From Palleniella muris (GTDB lineage: Bacteria; Bacteroidota; Bacteroidia; Bacteroidales; Bacteroidaceae), in contig NZ_SRZC01000002.1 in NCBI RefSeq assembly GCF_004792655.1, positions 62,001-126,000 of the forward strand: a stretch of DNA of 64,000 nucleotides, written 5' to 3'. The position numbers were made by a program, and so were the translations under genes. The notes under the pieces are model-generated. The model saw nothing but the letters and a program-made list of their open reading frames with translations, did not search any database and was not told where the DNA came from. This document shows, one piece after another, positions 51,347 to 61,707 of the stretch (positions within the stretch are counted from its first letter, which is position 1; every line of letters begins with the position of its first letter).

Positions 51347-51955
51347 TTGATAGAACAATATCCATCACAACTGTTGGAGCGCGCCGTGGGCGAGTTCTCC
51401 AAACTACCGGGCATCGGTCGCAAGACATCCTTGCGACTGATGCTTCATTTATTGCGTCAGGACAAGGATGCTGCCGAGAACCTTGCCAATGCCGTGGCGC
51501 AACTGCGGCGTGAAGTGCGCTATTGCAGCGTCTGTCACAACATTTCCGATACAGAACTGTGCCCTATCTGTGCCAATCCGCAGAGGGACAGGAGTACAAT
51601 CTGTGTCGTGGAGAACATCCAAGATGTCATGGCGGTGGAGCGCACCGGGCAGTTCCGCGGACTTTACCATGTCCTCGGAGGCATCATCTCGCCAATGGAC
51701 GGCATCGGACCGAGTGACCTTGAGATAGAAAGCCTTGTGGAACGTGTCAAGGAAGGCGGTGTGGAGGAAGTCATTTTCGCCCTTGCCTCGACAATGGAGG
51801 GCGACACAACCAACTTCTACATCTCGCGCAAGCTGCAGCCGTTGGGCGTAAAACTGTCAGTCATCGCACGCGGAATCTCCGTCGGTGACGAACTTGAATA
51901 CACTGACGAGGTGACCCTCGGACGGTCAATCGTCAACAGAACAGAACTAAAATGA
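51347..51955 (+). CDS. recR: recombination protein RecR
   Basis: This 202-aa RecF-pathway protein has its helix-hairpin-helix ([20 protein letters not shown]), the four-Cys zinc finger [16 protein letters not shown] and a Toprim domain ([29 protein letters not shown]). The start I choose is TTG at 51347, giving (M)[20 protein letters not shown], the normal RecR start. It is preceded by AGGAGA with 3 bp between. An ATG-started frame exists only much further upstream (51200) and adds residues foreign to the family. The stop overlaps the next gene by 4 bp. Confidence 0.9.
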   Translation: MIEQYPSQLLERAVGEFSKLPGIGRKTSLRLMLHLLRQDKDAAENLANAVAQLRREVRYCSVCHNISDTELCPICANPQRDRSTICVVENIQDVMAVERTGQFRGLYHVLGGIISPMDGIGPSDLEIESLVERVKEGGVEEVIFALASTMEGDTTNFYISRKLQPLGVKLSVIARGISVGDELEYTDEVTLGRSIVNRTELK

Positions 51956-52365
51956 AAGAGACAAGCAGAAAACTTATGATACCATACATCGGCAGCATCA
52001 TCCTTGCTGCCGGCATGGTTGTGCTCTATGAGACACAAATAATCCTCGAAGGCGGACTCGCCGGCGATGTGCAGGGCGAGTTTCTCACAGCCACCGTTAT
52101 GGAACTCCTGACCATTTGCTCCATACCGCTCGCATTGCGCCTGTTCAAATTCCGCAAGGTACGTAGCATTATCGAGAAGGAAAAGGAAGACGGACTGTTC
52201 CGCATGGCACTCATCCGCATGGCTTTGATATGCCTGCCGATGCTTGTAAACACATTATTATATTATCTTTACATGGCTCCTGCTTTCGGCTATATGGCAA
52301 TGGTGGGATTCATTTCCATGGCATTCATCACACCAACTGTCAAACGATGCGACTCAGAGCTTTAG
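51952..52365 (+). CDS. small membrane protein of unknown function
   Basis: This 137-aa protein has about four membrane segments ([74 protein letters not shown]). It overlaps recR by 4 bp (ATGA) and the GNAT gene by 19 bp, so it is translated in one operon with both. Homologues occur next to recR in Bacteroidetes. No function can be assigned. Confidence 0.82.
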   Translation: MKETSRKLMIPYIGSIILAAGMVVLYETQIILEGGLAGDVQGEFLTATVMELLTICSIPLALRLFKFRKVRSIIEKEKEDGLFRMALIRMALICLPMLVNTLLYYLYMAPAFGYMAMVGFISMAFITPTVKRCDSEL

Positions 52366-52859
52366 AACCGGAGGACCTCGAACTGCTCTACACCATTGAG
52401 AATGACCGCTCTTTATGGTGGTTGGGAACACAGACGGCACCGCTGTCAAGGTACCGCCTGAAGGAATACATTGCCACCTGCGAGTCGGATATATATAAAG
52501 ATGAACAGGTGCGCTTCGTCATCGAGACAGAGACAGGGGACGGACAATCACCGCAAGCGGTAGGACTTATCGACCTTTTCAACTTCTCCGCAAGAAACAA
52601 CCGTGCGGAATTAGGTGTCGCTATCACAAAATCCGCACAGGGAAAAGGCATCGCTCAGGAAGCAATAAAGGCGGTTATGGCTTACGCCCGCGACATTGCA
52701 GGCATTCATCAGATATACGCCATCGTCCCTTCCTCCAACCTTGCGTCAGAGAAAATGCTCCTTAACATTGGTTTTCATCGACAGACGGTGCTTAAGGACT
52801 GGCTCATTCACAACAGCAATTATGAAGATGCGCTGCTCATGCAGTGCTTTTTAAGCTGA
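52347..52859 (+). CDS. GNAT family N-acetyltransferase
   Basis: This 170-aa protein from ATG 52347 ([20 protein letters not shown]) has the RimJ/RimL-like GNAT fold, with the acetyl-CoA loop AELGVAITKSAQGKGIAQEA followed by IKAVMAYARDIAGIHQIYAI and the ASEKMLLNIGFHRQTVLKDW helix. It probably acetylates an amino group on a protein or small molecule. The upstream frame to 52230 overlaps the membrane-protein gene far more and is not used. It ends the recR operon. Confidence 0.88.
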   Translation: MRLRALEPEDLELLYTIENDRSLWWLGTQTAPLSRYRLKEYIATCESDIYKDEQVRFVIETETGDGQSPQAVGLIDLFNFSARNNRAELGVAITKSAQGKGIAQEAIKAVMAYARDIAGIHQIYAIVPSSNLASEKMLLNIGFHRQTVLKDWLIHNSNYEDALLMQCFLS

Positions 52860-52914
52860 GATTACTTGTCTTTTGTCCTAAAAGAGAACTCTTTACAAGC
52901 AAATAGAGAAAAAC

Positions 52915-52989
52915 GAAACATTTGGCAATCGGGTAGAAAGAAACCACCTAATGACAGTGCTGTCCTTATACCCGATTGCCAAATGTTTC
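52915..52989. terminator. long perfect inverted repeat between convergent operons
   Basis: A perfect 21-bp stem, GAAACATTTGGCAATCGGGTA (52915-52935) with its complement at 52969-52989, has a 33-nt loop. Short outer sequences (AACTCTTTA before, TAAAGAGAGTT after) extend the pairing loosely. It lies between the convergent GNAT gene and the EIIC-like gene. The stem and position fit a terminator; a small mobile element is an alternative. Confidence 0.55.
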
Positions 52990-53012
52990 TATAAAGAGAG
53001 TTGTATTATTGA

Positions 53013-54026
53013 CTACGCATCAAGTTTCATGTCTCCGGTCTTTATCCAACCAATCCTTTCAAGCAGGCAACGGAAAAGCGGAGCGAGGATTGCCGGCAGG
53101 ATAAAGGATATGAGCAACAAGCCTGTCCAGTCCATTGCTGTGATGGCAGCCTTGCTTCCTGACGCAACATCTGACACCCATCCGGTGTAGACCCCTATCT
53201 GACCGACCAAGCCGCAAGTGCCCATTCCCGATGAAATTGCAGGACCGTTCATCTCAAGGTGGAACAGACAGGTGGCAAGCGGACCTGTCACCGCACCGGC
53301 AAGGATTGCAGGCAGCCATATACGAGGGTTCTTCACAATATTGCCCATCTGCAGCATACTTGTGCCGATGCCTTGCGACAGCAGACCGCTCCAGCGGTTT
53401 TCCTTGAAACTTGCAAAGGCGAAGCCCACCATCTGCGCACAGCATCCTGCCACGGCAGCACCACCGGCAAGTCCTGTCAGACCGAGAGCTGCGCATATCG
53501 CTGCTGAAGAAATCGGCAGCGTAAGGCATATTCCCATGACCACACTGACGACAATTCCCATGACAAACGGCTGCTGCTCGGTAGCCCACATGATAAGTTC
53601 ACCTATGCTGATTGCGGCACTGCCGATTGCCGGAGCAAGCAGTTGGGACAGTCCGACGCCCACACCTATGGTGACAAGCGGGGTGACAATGATGTCAATC
53701 TTTGTCTTCCTTGACACAAGTTTGCCGGCTTCCGTGGCGGCGATTGCCATAAAGAACACTGCCAAAGGTCCTCCGGCACCGCCAAGAGCATTGGCTGCCG
53801 CTCCGACAACGGTCATTGAGAACAACACCAACGGTGCTGCCTGCAAAGCGTAAGCTATTGCCACAGCCATGGCAGGACCAGCCATTGATTTTGCGAAATC
53901 ACCGATTTCAATAAGCCATACAATACCTGCCTGTTGTCCTATGGTGGAGATGATTGTGCCTATAAGCAGTGATGCGAAAAGTCCCTGAGCCATTGCGCCC
54001 AAGGCGTCTATAAAATATTTCTTCAT
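53013..54026 (-). CDS. PTS EIIC-like membrane permease
   Basis: This 337-aa protein has about ten hydrophobic segments with repeated GGAAVAGC- and GAxxAxGGAG-type turns (VVGAAANALGGAGGPLAVFF, GLTGLAGGAAVAGCCAQMVG). It matches the PTS_EIIC_2 family (PF13303), found without EIIA or EIIB partners. No PTS EI, HPr, EIIA or EIIB gene is nearby, so it is probably not phosphotransfer-linked. It is monocistronic. Substrate unknown. Confidence 0.78.
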   Translation of the reverse strand: MKKYFIDALGAMAQGLFASLLIGTIISTIGQQAGIVWLIEIGDFAKSMAGPAMAVAIAYALQAAPLVLFSMTVVGAAANALGGAGGPLAVFFMAIAATEAGKLVSRKTKIDIIVTPLVTIGVGVGLSQLLAPAIGSAAISIGELIMWATEQQPFVMGIVVSVVMGICLTLPISSAAICAALGLTGLAGGAAVAGCCAQMVGFAFASFKENRWSGLLSQGIGTSMLQMGNIVKNPRIWLPAILAGAVTGPLATCLFHLEMNGPAISSGMGTCGLVGQIGVYTGWVSDVASGSKAAITAMDWTGLLLISFILPAILAPLFRCLLERIGWIKTGDMKLDA

Positions 54027-54083
54027 CGTTCTATGTTATTAATATGTGCACTACCCTGCGACCTTGGAGGGTAAACGTAACGA

Positions 54084-54110
54084 AAAGGGGAGCTTTGAAC
54101 GCTCCCCTTT
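54084..54110. terminator. terminator after asd
   Basis: A perfect 10-bp stem, AAAGGGGAGC (54084-54093) with GCTCCCCTTT (54101-54110), has a 7-nt loop. It lies between the asd stop and the start of the EIIC-like gene and stops the minus-strand asd transcript. Confidence 0.8.
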
Positions 54111-54140
54111 ATTGCGCTGCAACATCATGTTGCCTGTGTT

Positions 54141-55199
54141 CTACTTTACATTACCCACCTTTATGAGGTACTCTGCAATCTGTACGGCATTGAGAGCCGC
54201 ACCTTTCTTTATCTGGTCACCTGAAAGCCAGAATGTCAGACCATTGTCGCCGGCAAGGTCTTCACGCACACGACCCACGTAGACATCATCCTTTCCTGCT
54301 GTGTAGAGAGGCATTGGGTAAGGCAAGCCTTCCATAGTCTCCTTGCTTGCGTCCGGATTAGCCTTTGCACCAACCTTTGCAATGTCGTCTATGAGTGTCA
54401 CACCCTCAGCATTGCGGAATGCCTCCTTTGCAGCCTCAACAGAGACAGGCTCCTCGGTCTCAATCCAAACTGCCTCGGAATGCGCGCGGAGAGATGATAT
54501 GCGGACACACATTGCAGAGCAGCGCGCGTCGGTGTGCATGATTTTCTTTGTCTCGTTGAACATCTTCATCTCCTCCTTGGTGTAACCATTATCCTGGAAA
54601 ACATCAATCTGAGGGATGACATTGTAAGCCAACTGGTAAGCAAACTTCTCAACCTCCGGCTGCTCGTCGTTGGCAAGCTGCTTGTACTGCTGCTGCAGTT
54701 CAGCCATTGCCGCAGCACCGGCACCTGACGCTGACTGGTAAGAAGCGACATGGATGCGCTTGATGTGAGAGAGTTTCTCGATAGGCTGCAGGCAGACAAC
54801 CATCATGATTGTCGTGCAGTTTGGGTTTGCAATGATGCCACGCGGACGCACAAGAGCATCCTCGGCATTGCACTCCGGCACAACGAGAGGCACGTTCTCA
54901 TCCATACGGAAAGCAGAAGAGTTGTCAATCATCACCGCACCATACTTGGTGATGTCCTCACAGAATTCCTTTGATGTGCCGGCACCTGCAGAAGTGAAAG
55001 CTATATCCACATCCTTGAAATCATCGCCATGCTTCAAGAGCTGCACTTCATATTCCTTTCCACGGAATGTGTACTTTGTGCCCGCAGAGCGTGTAGAGCC
55101 AAAGAGCACAAGCTCATCAAGAGGGAAATTCCTTTCGTCAAGAACGCGGAGAAACTCCTGTCCGACAGCGCCGGAAGCGCCAACAATTGCTACTTTCAT
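54141..55199 (-). CDS. asd: aspartate-semialdehyde dehydrogenase
   Basis: This 352-aa NADP enzyme makes aspartate semialdehyde for lysine, threonine, methionine and diaminopimelate. The NADP-binding [14 protein letters not shown] is at residue 7. The active-site cysteine is in [14 protein letters not shown] near residue 131. The base histidine region reads [16 protein letters not shown]. An insertion ([20 protein letters not shown]) is typical for Bacteroidetes. The frame is complete with start [13 protein letters not shown], 33 bp after trkH. Confidence 0.96.
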   Translation of the reverse strand: MKVAIVGASGAVGQEFLRVLDERNFPLDELVLFGSTRSAGTKYTFRGKEYEVQLLKHGDDFKDVDIAFTSAGAGTSKEFCEDITKYGAVMIDNSSAFRMDENVPLVVPECNAEDALVRPRGIIANPNCTTIMMVVCLQPIEKLSHIKRIHVASYQSASGAGAAAMAELQQQYKQLANDEQPEVEKFAYQLAYNVIPQIDVFQDNGYTKEEMKMFNETKKIMHTDARCSAMCVRISSLRAHSEAVWIETEEPVSVEAAKEAFRNAEGVTLIDDIAKVGAKANPDASKETMEGLPYPMPLYTAGKDDVYVGRVREDLAGDNGLTFWLSGDQIKKGAALNAVQIAEYLIKVGNVK

Positions 55200-55231
55200 T
55201 TTTCTTTTACCTTAAATTTATATATATTACA

Positions 55232-56722
55232 TTAATTGTTTTTCCAGAACTCCGGTGTGAAGAGTATCAGCACCGTGAATATTTCAAGACGTCCGACAAG
55301 CATCAGCACAGAGCAGAACCACTTGCAGGTCATTGGCAACTCCCCCCATGACATTGTCGGACCGATCTCTGTGCCAAGTGTCGGACCTACATTCGACAGG
55401 CATGAGAGACACAGCGTAATCGAATTGATGACATCAACGCCTATGGCAGTAAAGTATGTCGCCGCCACAAGGAAGAGCACGAAGTACAGCATCATGAACG
55501 CCATCAGGCGGTTGCGCGCCGCATGGGAGATTATCGTATCGTTGACCCTCACCGGAAGCACCGCATTAGGATGCAGAATCTGGCGGAACTCATTGAAGAT
55601 TGTCTTAATCACTATCACGATGCGGAGACATTTGTTTCCTCCCGCCGTAGAGCCTGCACAACCTCCGATGTACATGCAGATGCCCAAAACTATCCACGTC
55701 ACATGCGGCCAGCGTGCCGCATCGTCACTGAATAGTCCGGTACTCGTAAGGAACGACACAACCTGGAATATGCCATAACGGAAGGCTGTCCACAGGGAAT
55801 AATTGTTATAGGTCATCAGATAGTACATGACTATCGCCGTTGCGGCACAGATGACGAACAGATAGAAGCGCAATTCCGTATTCTTGAAGAACTCCTTTAT
55901 CTTCATCTTCGACACAGCAAGATACAGCAATGTGAAGTTTATGCCGGAAAGGAAGCAGAAGAACGCTCCCGAAAGCTCGATGAACGGTGAGTTGAAGAAC
56001 TCCGTCGATGAGTTATGTGTGGCAAAACCTCCTGTCGCCGTGGTTGTCATGGCATAGTTGACACTGTCGAAAACAGACATTCCTCCTACATAATAGAAAC
56101 CCATACATGCCACCGTAAGTATGATGTAAACCATCCAAATGGCATGGGATGTGGTGGAGATTCTCGGATGCAGTTTTGTCTTTATCGGTCCTGTAGCCTC
56201 CGCCGAGAACACTTTTATGTTGCCACCACCGCCAACCAGCGAAGGCAGCAGTGCTATGGTGAAGAACACAATACCGAGACCGCCAATCCATTGCGTCATC
56301 GTTCTCCAAAAGAGTATGCCATGGGGAAGAACCTCCACATCATCGATAATCGTCGCTCCTGTTGTGGTGAATCCCGATATAGTCTCAAAATAAGCATTCG
56401 TAAAATCCGGAATATACCCACCGATATAGAAAGGCAGCATCCCGAAGAATGAGAACACAATCCACGTTGCAGAGACAAGGAAATAGGCATCTTTCCTGCT
56501 CATGCTGTTACGCGCCTCTCTGCCATAGGCATGGCATCCTATTCCTGCCAGTGTGGTAATCACTATTGTCCACAGGAAAGACACCGTATCATCCTCGTGA
56601 TAGAAGACAGACAGCAGCATGCACAACAGCAGGAGCGAAGCCTCCAGCCACAGCAGCGAGCCCATAATCTTTGATATTATTCTCCAGTTAAGCACTTTTT
56701 TATTTTTTTTCAGATGCGACAT
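55232..56722 (-). CDS. trkH: potassium uptake protein TrkH
   Basis: This 496-aa protein is the K+ channel subunit of the Trk system. Four membrane-pore-membrane units are visible, with selectivity-filter segments SGFTTTGATI near residue 115, TTATGGFATHN, GCAGSTAGGNK and SNVGPTLGTEIG. It has an N-terminal cytosolic extension SHLKKNKKVLNWR. The upstream gene trkA encodes its regulator; the two are separated by a 10-bp-phased repeat array, and the TrkH start codon touches the first repeat. Confidence 0.94.
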   Translation of the reverse strand: MSHLKKNKKVLNWRIISKIMGSLLWLEASLLLLCMLLSVFYHEDDTVSFLWTIVITTLAGIGCHAYGREARNSMSRKDAYFLVSATWIVFSFFGMLPFYIGGYIPDFTNAYFETISGFTTTGATIIDDVEVLPHGILFWRTMTQWIGGLGIVFFTIALLPSLVGGGGNIKVFSAEATGPIKTKLHPRISTTSHAIWMVYIILTVACMGFYYVGGMSVFDSVNYAMTTTATGGFATHNSSTEFFNSPFIELSGAFFCFLSGINFTLLYLAVSKMKIKEFFKNTELRFYLFVICAATAIVMYYLMTYNNYSLWTAFRYGIFQVVSFLTSTGLFSDDAARWPHVTWIVLGICMYIGGCAGSTAGGNKCLRIVIVIKTIFNEFRQILHPNAVLPVRVNDTIISHAARNRLMAFMMLYFVLFLVAATYFTAIGVDVINSITLCLSCLSNVGPTLGTEIGPTMSWGELPMTCKWFCSVLMLVGRLEIFTVLILFTPEFWKNN

Positions 56723-56829
56723 GATGCGTCAAATGATGCCACATGATTAACCACGATGCTACATGATGTATCATGAGACAACATGTTGCAACAAATGAGA
56801 CAACATGAGACATCGTGTGAAACCATGAC
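56721..56829. repeat. 10-bp phased ATGAT array, locus 3
   Basis: Eleven ATG-like units (ATGAT, ATGAG, ATGTT, ACGAT, GTGTG) begin at 56721, 56733, 56743, 56753, 56763, 56773, 56783, 56795, 56805, 56815 and 56825. The spacing is 10 bp, with two 12-bp steps. It fills the gap between trkA and trkH. Confidence 0.65.
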
Positions 56830-56854
56830 AACCCTTTCTGCTCACCACGACTTC

Positions 56855-58198
56855 TCACGTAAACAGTTTTTCTATCTTGCGCAGATTCACATCATGAGAG
56901 AACACCATGACAGAGTCACCCGGCTGAATCTGTGTATTTCCCGACACCAACAATCCGTGTCCGTCACGCAGCAACCCACCGATGGTGATGCCTTTCGGCA
57001 GCCCGAGGTCCTTCACAGGCTTTCTTGTGACCTTCGAGTTCTCTGCCACAAGAAACTCAGCCACATCGGCATTCGCTGTCATGAAGAACTTTACGTTTGA
57101 CACATTGTTGGCAAGGAGCATCTGATAGATATGCCCTGCAGCGATAATCTTCTTGTTGATTATCGTTCCTATGTCAAGGCTTTCCGCCATAGAGATGTAG
57201 TCCACATTCTCCACCTGTGCCACAGTCTTGCGCACTCCGCGGCGTTTAGCCGCCAGACAGGCAAGGATGTTCGTCTCCGCATTGCCCGTCAATGCCACAA
57301 AAGCCTGCGTATTGGCAATGTTCTCGTCACGAAGGAGCGACATGTCACGACCGTCGCCATGGATAATCATGACATTCCTCTTGTTTATCAGCTCATTCAG
57401 ACGATAGCAACGTGCCTCGTCACGCTCTATAATCTTGAGGTTCATGTACTCAGGAATGGTATGTGCCACGCGTACCGCTGCCTTGTCACCTCCCATAACC
57501 ATGACATTCCTCACATCATCATAATCCTCCTTGCCAACTATCTGACGGATATAAGGGATGTACTCCTTTGTGGTCATGAAATAGCAGAGGTCACCATCCT
57601 CCACAGTGTCCCAGCCACCCGGGATGACAGTCTCGTTGCCACGCTTTATGGCAACGATGTGATACGGGTCATCAGGTCCGCAAAGGTCTTTCAGAGGAGT
57701 ATCGAGAATCTGCGAGCAGGTGCGCATCTTTATGGCAAGCAGCACCAGTTCGCCGTCAAAGACATCCCACCGCTGACGCACCCACGACATCTTCAGACCG
57801 TTGATAATGTCCCTTGCAGCGAACACTTCAGGGTAAATCATGGAGTCCACGCCCATTTTCGGGAACACATCCGGCAACGTCGGGTCGATATATTCAAAAT
57901 TATCAATGCGCGCAACTGTCTTCCTTGCACCCAAAGCCTTTGCTATTGCGGCACTCGTGATATTGGTTGTCTCGTCAGGAGTGACGGCGATGTACAAGTC
58001 CGACTCTGCCGCTCCTGCATCGGAAAGTGCACGGAGACTTGTCGGCGAAGCCACCATCGTCATGACATCGCAGTTAGCTCCGACATCCGCAAGGCGCTCA
58101 TTGTCGTCATCAATCAGCGTGCAATCGAAATTCTCTCCTGCCAAAAGCTTTGACAAGTGAACACCCATATCTCCGGCACCGGCTATAATAAGTTTCAT
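56855..58198 (-). CDS. trkA: Trk system potassium regulator TrkA
   Basis: This 447-aa cytosolic protein has two RCK units. The N-terminal Rossmann folds begin MKLIIAGAGDMGVHLSKLLA and, at about residue 225, NVMVMGGDKAAVRVAHTIPE. Each is followed by a TrkA_C domain (KMRTCSQILDTPLKDLCGPD and KVTRKPVKDLGLPKGITIGG). They bind NAD(H) or nucleotides and gate TrkH. The ATG at 58198 is used; the preceding 13 codons overlap the spacer behind dxs. It follows dxs by 16 bp. Confidence 0.94.
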   Translation of the reverse strand: MKLIIAGAGDMGVHLSKLLAGENFDCTLIDDDNERLADVGANCDVMTMVASPTSLRALSDAGAAESDLYIAVTPDETTNITSAAIAKALGARKTVARIDNFEYIDPTLPDVFPKMGVDSMIYPEVFAARDIINGLKMSWVRQRWDVFDGELVLLAIKMRTCSQILDTPLKDLCGPDDPYHIVAIKRGNETVIPGGWDTVEDGDLCYFMTTKEYIPYIRQIVGKEDYDDVRNVMVMGGDKAAVRVAHTIPEYMNLKIIERDEARCYRLNELINKRNVMIIHGDGRDMSLLRDENIANTQAFVALTGNAETNILACLAAKRRGVRKTVAQVENVDYISMAESLDIGTIINKKIIAAGHIYQMLLANNVSNVKFFMTANADVAEFLVAENSKVTRKPVKDLGLPKGITIGGLLRDGHGLLVSGNTQIQPGDSVMVFSHDVNLRKIEKLFT

Positions 58199-58214
58199 AT
58201 TTCGTCCTTGTTTG

Positions 58215-60158
58215 TCATTTATTTGCACAACTCGCATCGCAGCCTTTCACAGCTGAGCGGATGGATTCCTTGTCAAGTCCGACAATTTCCCTCAATTCAT
58301 TTACCGTTCCATGCTCCACAAAATAGTCAGGAAGCCCGAGACGCGTGACAGGAATCATCTTGCCATGGTCCTGCAGCCACTCACACACAGCGGAACCAAG
58401 ACCGCCATTGCGTGTGCCGTCCTCCACGGTCACGATACGCTCATATCGCTCCGAAACCTCATGAAGAATGTCCTCATCAAGAGGTTTGAGGAAGCGCATG
58501 TCATAATGTGCTGCATTTTCTTCCCTTGCCACCTCACCGGCATCGACGCCAAGCGGTCCGATTGTGAGTACTGCCGTGCGCTTTCCCTCGCACATGAGCC
58601 TGCCCTTTCCCACCGGCAGTTCACGCATCGGGCATTTCCAGTCCGGCTGTGAACCGCATCCGCGAGGATAGCGGATGACCCATGTACCCATGTCCGGCAG
58701 CTGTGCAGTATACATCATGTGGCGCAACTCATGCTCATCCATTGGCGAGCAGATAGTCAGATTAGGCACAGGGCGCAACGCTGCCATGTCAAAAGCGCCA
58801 TGGTGCGTAGGTCCGTCCTCACCGACAAGTCCTGCCCTGTCAAAGCAAAGGACGACAGGAAGGCGCATTGTCGCCACATCATGTATGATGTTGTCATACG
58901 CTCTCTGTGCGAAAGCGGAATATATGTTGCAGAAAGGTTGCAGCCCGTCCTTAGCCATTCCTCCCGAGAAAGTCACGGCATGACCTTCGGCGATTCCCAC
59001 ATCAAAGGTGCGTGAAGGCATCTTCTCCATCATGATGTTCATGGAGCAGCCTGTCGGCATGGCAGGGGTGACACCGACAATCTTAGGGTTCTGCCTGGCG
59101 AGTTCAAGCAATGTCTCACCGAAAACAGTCTGAAACTTAGGAGGTTTCTGAGACTTTTCATTCTCTCCCTCTTGTCCTTCCACCTCACGCCGCTTGCCTG
59201 TCTCCGGGTCAAAGACTCCCGGTGCGTGCCAGATTGTCGGCATTTCCTCGGCAGGCTTGTAGCCATGCCCCTTCACAGTGTGCAGATGCAGGAGCTTAGG
59301 GCCTTTCATGTCCTTCAGCAAACGCATGACACGCACTGTCTCGATGACATTGTTGCCGTCCACCGGACCGAAATAGCGGATGTTCATCCCCTCAAAAATG
59401 TTCTGCTGCTGTGACAGTGCAGACTTGAAAGCGTTGCTCAAACGTATGATTGTCTTCTTGCGCTTCTCGTCCATCCAGCCGTGTGCTCCCATCCAACCGG
59501 CAAACTTCATGCGGAAGGTGTTGTACCTTTGGTTGGTGTTCAGATTCAGAAGATACTGCTTCATGCCACCGACGGAACGGTCGATGGACATGTTGTTGTC
59601 ATTCAGGATGATAAGCAGGTCGTTGGGTGACGAAGAGACATTGTTCAGTCCTTCAAAAGCCAGACCGCCGGACATTGCTCCGTCGCCTATGACTGCCACG
59701 ACATGGCGCATCATTCCGTTATCTTTTTTCTTGCCGTCCTTCACCGTTTCGTCCTTTGAGAGACGCGCAGCCACCGCCATACCGAGAGCTGCGGAGATGC
59801 TGTTTGAGGCATGTCCGCAGGTGAAGGTGTCGTACTCCGACTCCTCCGGTGACGGGAAAGGCTTCAGTCCGTGGAGCTTTCGGTTTGTCTTGAAGGCTTC
59901 ACGGCGTCCGGTGAGTATCTTATGCGGATAAGCCTGGTGACCGACATCCCAGACAATCCTGTCCTCCGGAGTGTCGAAGACATAGTGGAGAGCCACCGTA
60001 AGTTCCAGAGCTCCAAGGCTTGAGGCGAAATGTCCGGGGTTGACAGCACAGTCGTTGACAACCTCACGGCGCAGCTCATCGCACAGAAGCGGCAGCTCCT
60101 CCACCCTGAGACGGCGGAGGTCTTCCGGAGTATTAATCTTATCAAGTAATTGAGACAT
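58215..60158 (-). CDS. dxs: 1-deoxy-D-xylulose-5-phosphate synthase
   Basis: This 647-aa thiamine-diphosphate enzyme starts the MEP isoprenoid pathway from pyruvate and glyceraldehyde-3-phosphate. The ThDP site [16 protein letters not shown] is near residue 156. The transketolase-like pyrimidine domain has [18 protein letters not shown] near residue 436. The end matches Dxs ([33 protein letters not shown]). It starts [20 protein letters not shown] and is followed by trkA at 16 bp, probably in one operon. Confidence 0.96.
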   Translation of the reverse strand: MSQLLDKINTPEDLRRLRVEELPLLCDELRREVVNDCAVNPGHFASSLGALELTVALHYVFDTPEDRIVWDVGHQAYPHKILTGRREAFKTNRKLHGLKPFPSPEESEYDTFTCGHASNSISAALGMAVAARLSKDETVKDGKKKDNGMMRHVVAVIGDGAMSGGLAFEGLNNVSSSPNDLLIILNDNNMSIDRSVGGMKQYLLNLNTNQRYNTFRMKFAGWMGAHGWMDEKRKKTIIRLSNAFKSALSQQQNIFEGMNIRYFGPVDGNNVIETVRVMRLLKDMKGPKLLHLHTVKGHGYKPAEEMPTIWHAPGVFDPETGKRREVEGQEGENEKSQKPPKFQTVFGETLLELARQNPKIVGVTPAMPTGCSMNIMMEKMPSRTFDVGIAEGHAVTFSGGMAKDGLQPFCNIYSAFAQRAYDNIIHDVATMRLPVVLCFDRAGLVGEDGPTHHGAFDMAALRPVPNLTICSPMDEHELRHMMYTAQLPDMGTWVIRYPRGCGSQPDWKCPMRELPVGKGRLMCEGKRTAVLTIGPLGVDAGEVAREENAAHYDMRFLKPLDEDILHEVSERYERIVTVEDGTRNGGLGSAVCEWLQDHGKMIPVTRLGLPDYFVEHGTVNELREIVGLDKESIRSAVKGCDASCANK

Positions 60159-60198
60159 TTCTCCTTTATTCCTTGCTTTTCTTGTTTTTTCGTGTTAT

Positions 60199-60242
60199 AA
60201 GCAACTGTCGGACAGTTATTTTATGCTGAACGGCAGTTGCTT
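60199..60242 (-). terminator. possible terminator after the C1 peptidase gene
   Basis: AAGCAACTG (60199-60207) pairs with CAGTTGCTT (60234-60242). The stem lies 20 bp after the peptidase stop, in the gap before dxs. Confidence 0.4.
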
Positions 60243-60263
60243 AATATGCTGTTCTTCCCTGAC

Positions 60264-61670
60264 TTATTTGTCAGAGAACAGTGCGTCGTCATACTTCAGC
60301 ATGACCGGTTTCCGGGCATACTCCTTCATGAGTTCCTTGGAAGCGTACTTCACAGGCACAACAAGGCGGAACATATACTCCTTGAACCAATCGGCAGTCA
60401 TGACGAGACAGCCTTTCTGTCCATGGTCTGAGCCCCATGAGTTCTCCACTTTCCATGCCGTAGGCTGTCCTTTTGCGTCAAGATTCACGGCAGAGAGGGT
60501 CATGGCGTGTGTCGAACCGCTGTCGTGTGTGCTGATGCGCTCCGCCTTGTTCATGCTGAAATCGGTCTGGAAAAGGCTTGCATAGTCGAAGTTTTCAAGC
60601 GAAGCGAAACCGCGCTTTGAGTCGAGGAACTTGCCAACGTCGTAGGAAGAGTACATCTTCTGACCGCCCTGAAGAGCCTTTATGGCAAGGGCTTCCACCT
60701 CTTCCATAGGCAGATTGAGGTAACGCCAGTTGGTTCCGTCGTAAGTGTGGCGGTCATATTCTATTTCGTAGACCTGATGATAAGGGTGGCGAGGGTCGTT
60801 CATGACCATGAGGTAGCCGTCATTCAGTGTCTTCAACGCTCCCACTTCCTCGGCGAAAGACAGCGGAGTGTAGGTCTTCTCCTCGCCCACCGGCTTGCCG
60901 TCCTTGTCATGATGACAGTAGGCGAACTCTGTAGGAGGCACGCCATAAGCCATTGTCAGCATACGGTAGACGGTCTTCAGCATCTCCGTCTTCTCCTTTT
61001 TCACTGCTGCAGGCTTCTTGCCGTCGGCAACCATCTTGCGCAATTTCAGTCCGTACTCGCGGAGCTTGCTTGCCACAAGGCGGTCGATGCGTGATGTGCT
61101 CTCGGCGGAATATGTCTCCGGCATGACCTCCATAGGCACAAGACCGTATTTTTTCACGAGGTCGACGACACCGCAGAATGTTCCGCCGTCGCTTATAGGA
61201 TGACTGAAAAAGAAGTCCACCTCTTGGTCGGTCATAGGTTTCTTGGCTGTGTCTATCACTCCCTGAAGCATAAGGTTGGCCTTCTCCAACTGGTCATAGA
61301 CAAAGAGATAACCCTGGGAGAACTCCACCACACGACCCAATGTGTCGGCAACGGCAAAGTCGGAGCGGAGGACATTGAAGCCGGAGAACATCCAGCAACG
61401 TCCCGAACTCTTCTGGTTGTGGATGGACTGCTTGGCTGTCTCCACGGAGAAACGTGACGGTACAGCCCTCAGCTGTGCCTCACCTTTCGCCAACTGGTCG
61501 ATAGGGTTCATGCGGATTGCTGTAGTCAAAGCCTTCTGTGCAGGCGAATCAACACCTGAGCGGGTTGTTATGTCCTTTATCTGGGCAGCGTCAAGGCCGC
61601 CGTTTGCTGTCTGTGCAGACGCCATAACTGTAGTGAGTGCCATGGCACACAATATCATTCTTGTTTTCAT
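60264..61670 (-). CDS. C1 peptidase, bleomycin-hydrolase type
   Basis: This 468-aa exported cysteine peptidase has signal peptide MKTRMILCAMALTTVMASAQ from ATG 61670. The catalytic residues are visible: Gln and Cys in SIHNQKSSGRCWMFSGFN, His in HDSGSTHAMTLSAVN and Asn in AWKVENSWGSDHGQKG. The family is aminopeptidase C / bleomycin hydrolase, normally cytosolic, but exported versions like this one are common in Bacteroidetes. It probably trims peptides in the periplasm. The -7 box TAATTTTG is at 61700-61707. Confidence 0.92.
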   Translation of the reverse strand: MKTRMILCAMALTTVMASAQTANGGLDAAQIKDITTRSGVDSPAQKALTTAIRMNPIDQLAKGEAQLRAVPSRFSVETAKQSIHNQKSSGRCWMFSGFNVLRSDFAVADTLGRVVEFSQGYLFVYDQLEKANLMLQGVIDTAKKPMTDQEVDFFFSHPISDGGTFCGVVDLVKKYGLVPMEVMPETYSAESTSRIDRLVASKLREYGLKLRKMVADGKKPAAVKKEKTEMLKTVYRMLTMAYGVPPTEFAYCHHDKDGKPVGEEKTYTPLSFAEEVGALKTLNDGYLMVMNDPRHPYHQVYEIEYDRHTYDGTNWRYLNLPMEEVEALAIKALQGGQKMYSSYDVGKFLDSKRGFASLENFDYASLFQTDFSMNKAERISTHDSGSTHAMTLSAVNLDAKGQPTAWKVENSWGSDHGQKGCLVMTADWFKEYMFRLVVPVKYASKELMKEYARKPVMLKYDDALFSDK

Positions 61671-61699
61671 ACGCGCGTGTATCTTTTTTATTATAAATG

Positions 61700-61707
61700 C
61701 AAAATTA
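61700..61707 (-). promoter_or_regulatory. -7 box of the C1 peptidase gene
   Basis: The minus strand reads TAATTTTG, 29 bp before the start codon at 61670. This excludes the longer open frame up to 61772. Confidence 0.55.

Noticed and set aside
53013..54026. Complete sugar PTS system
   Set aside because: Only an EIIC-like permease is present. No EI, HPr, EIIA or EIIB gene is in the window, and the family is known to occur alone.
57131..58153. Plus-strand open frame of 340 aa
   Set aside because: It is antisense to trkA, is rich in Cys/His, and matches nothing.
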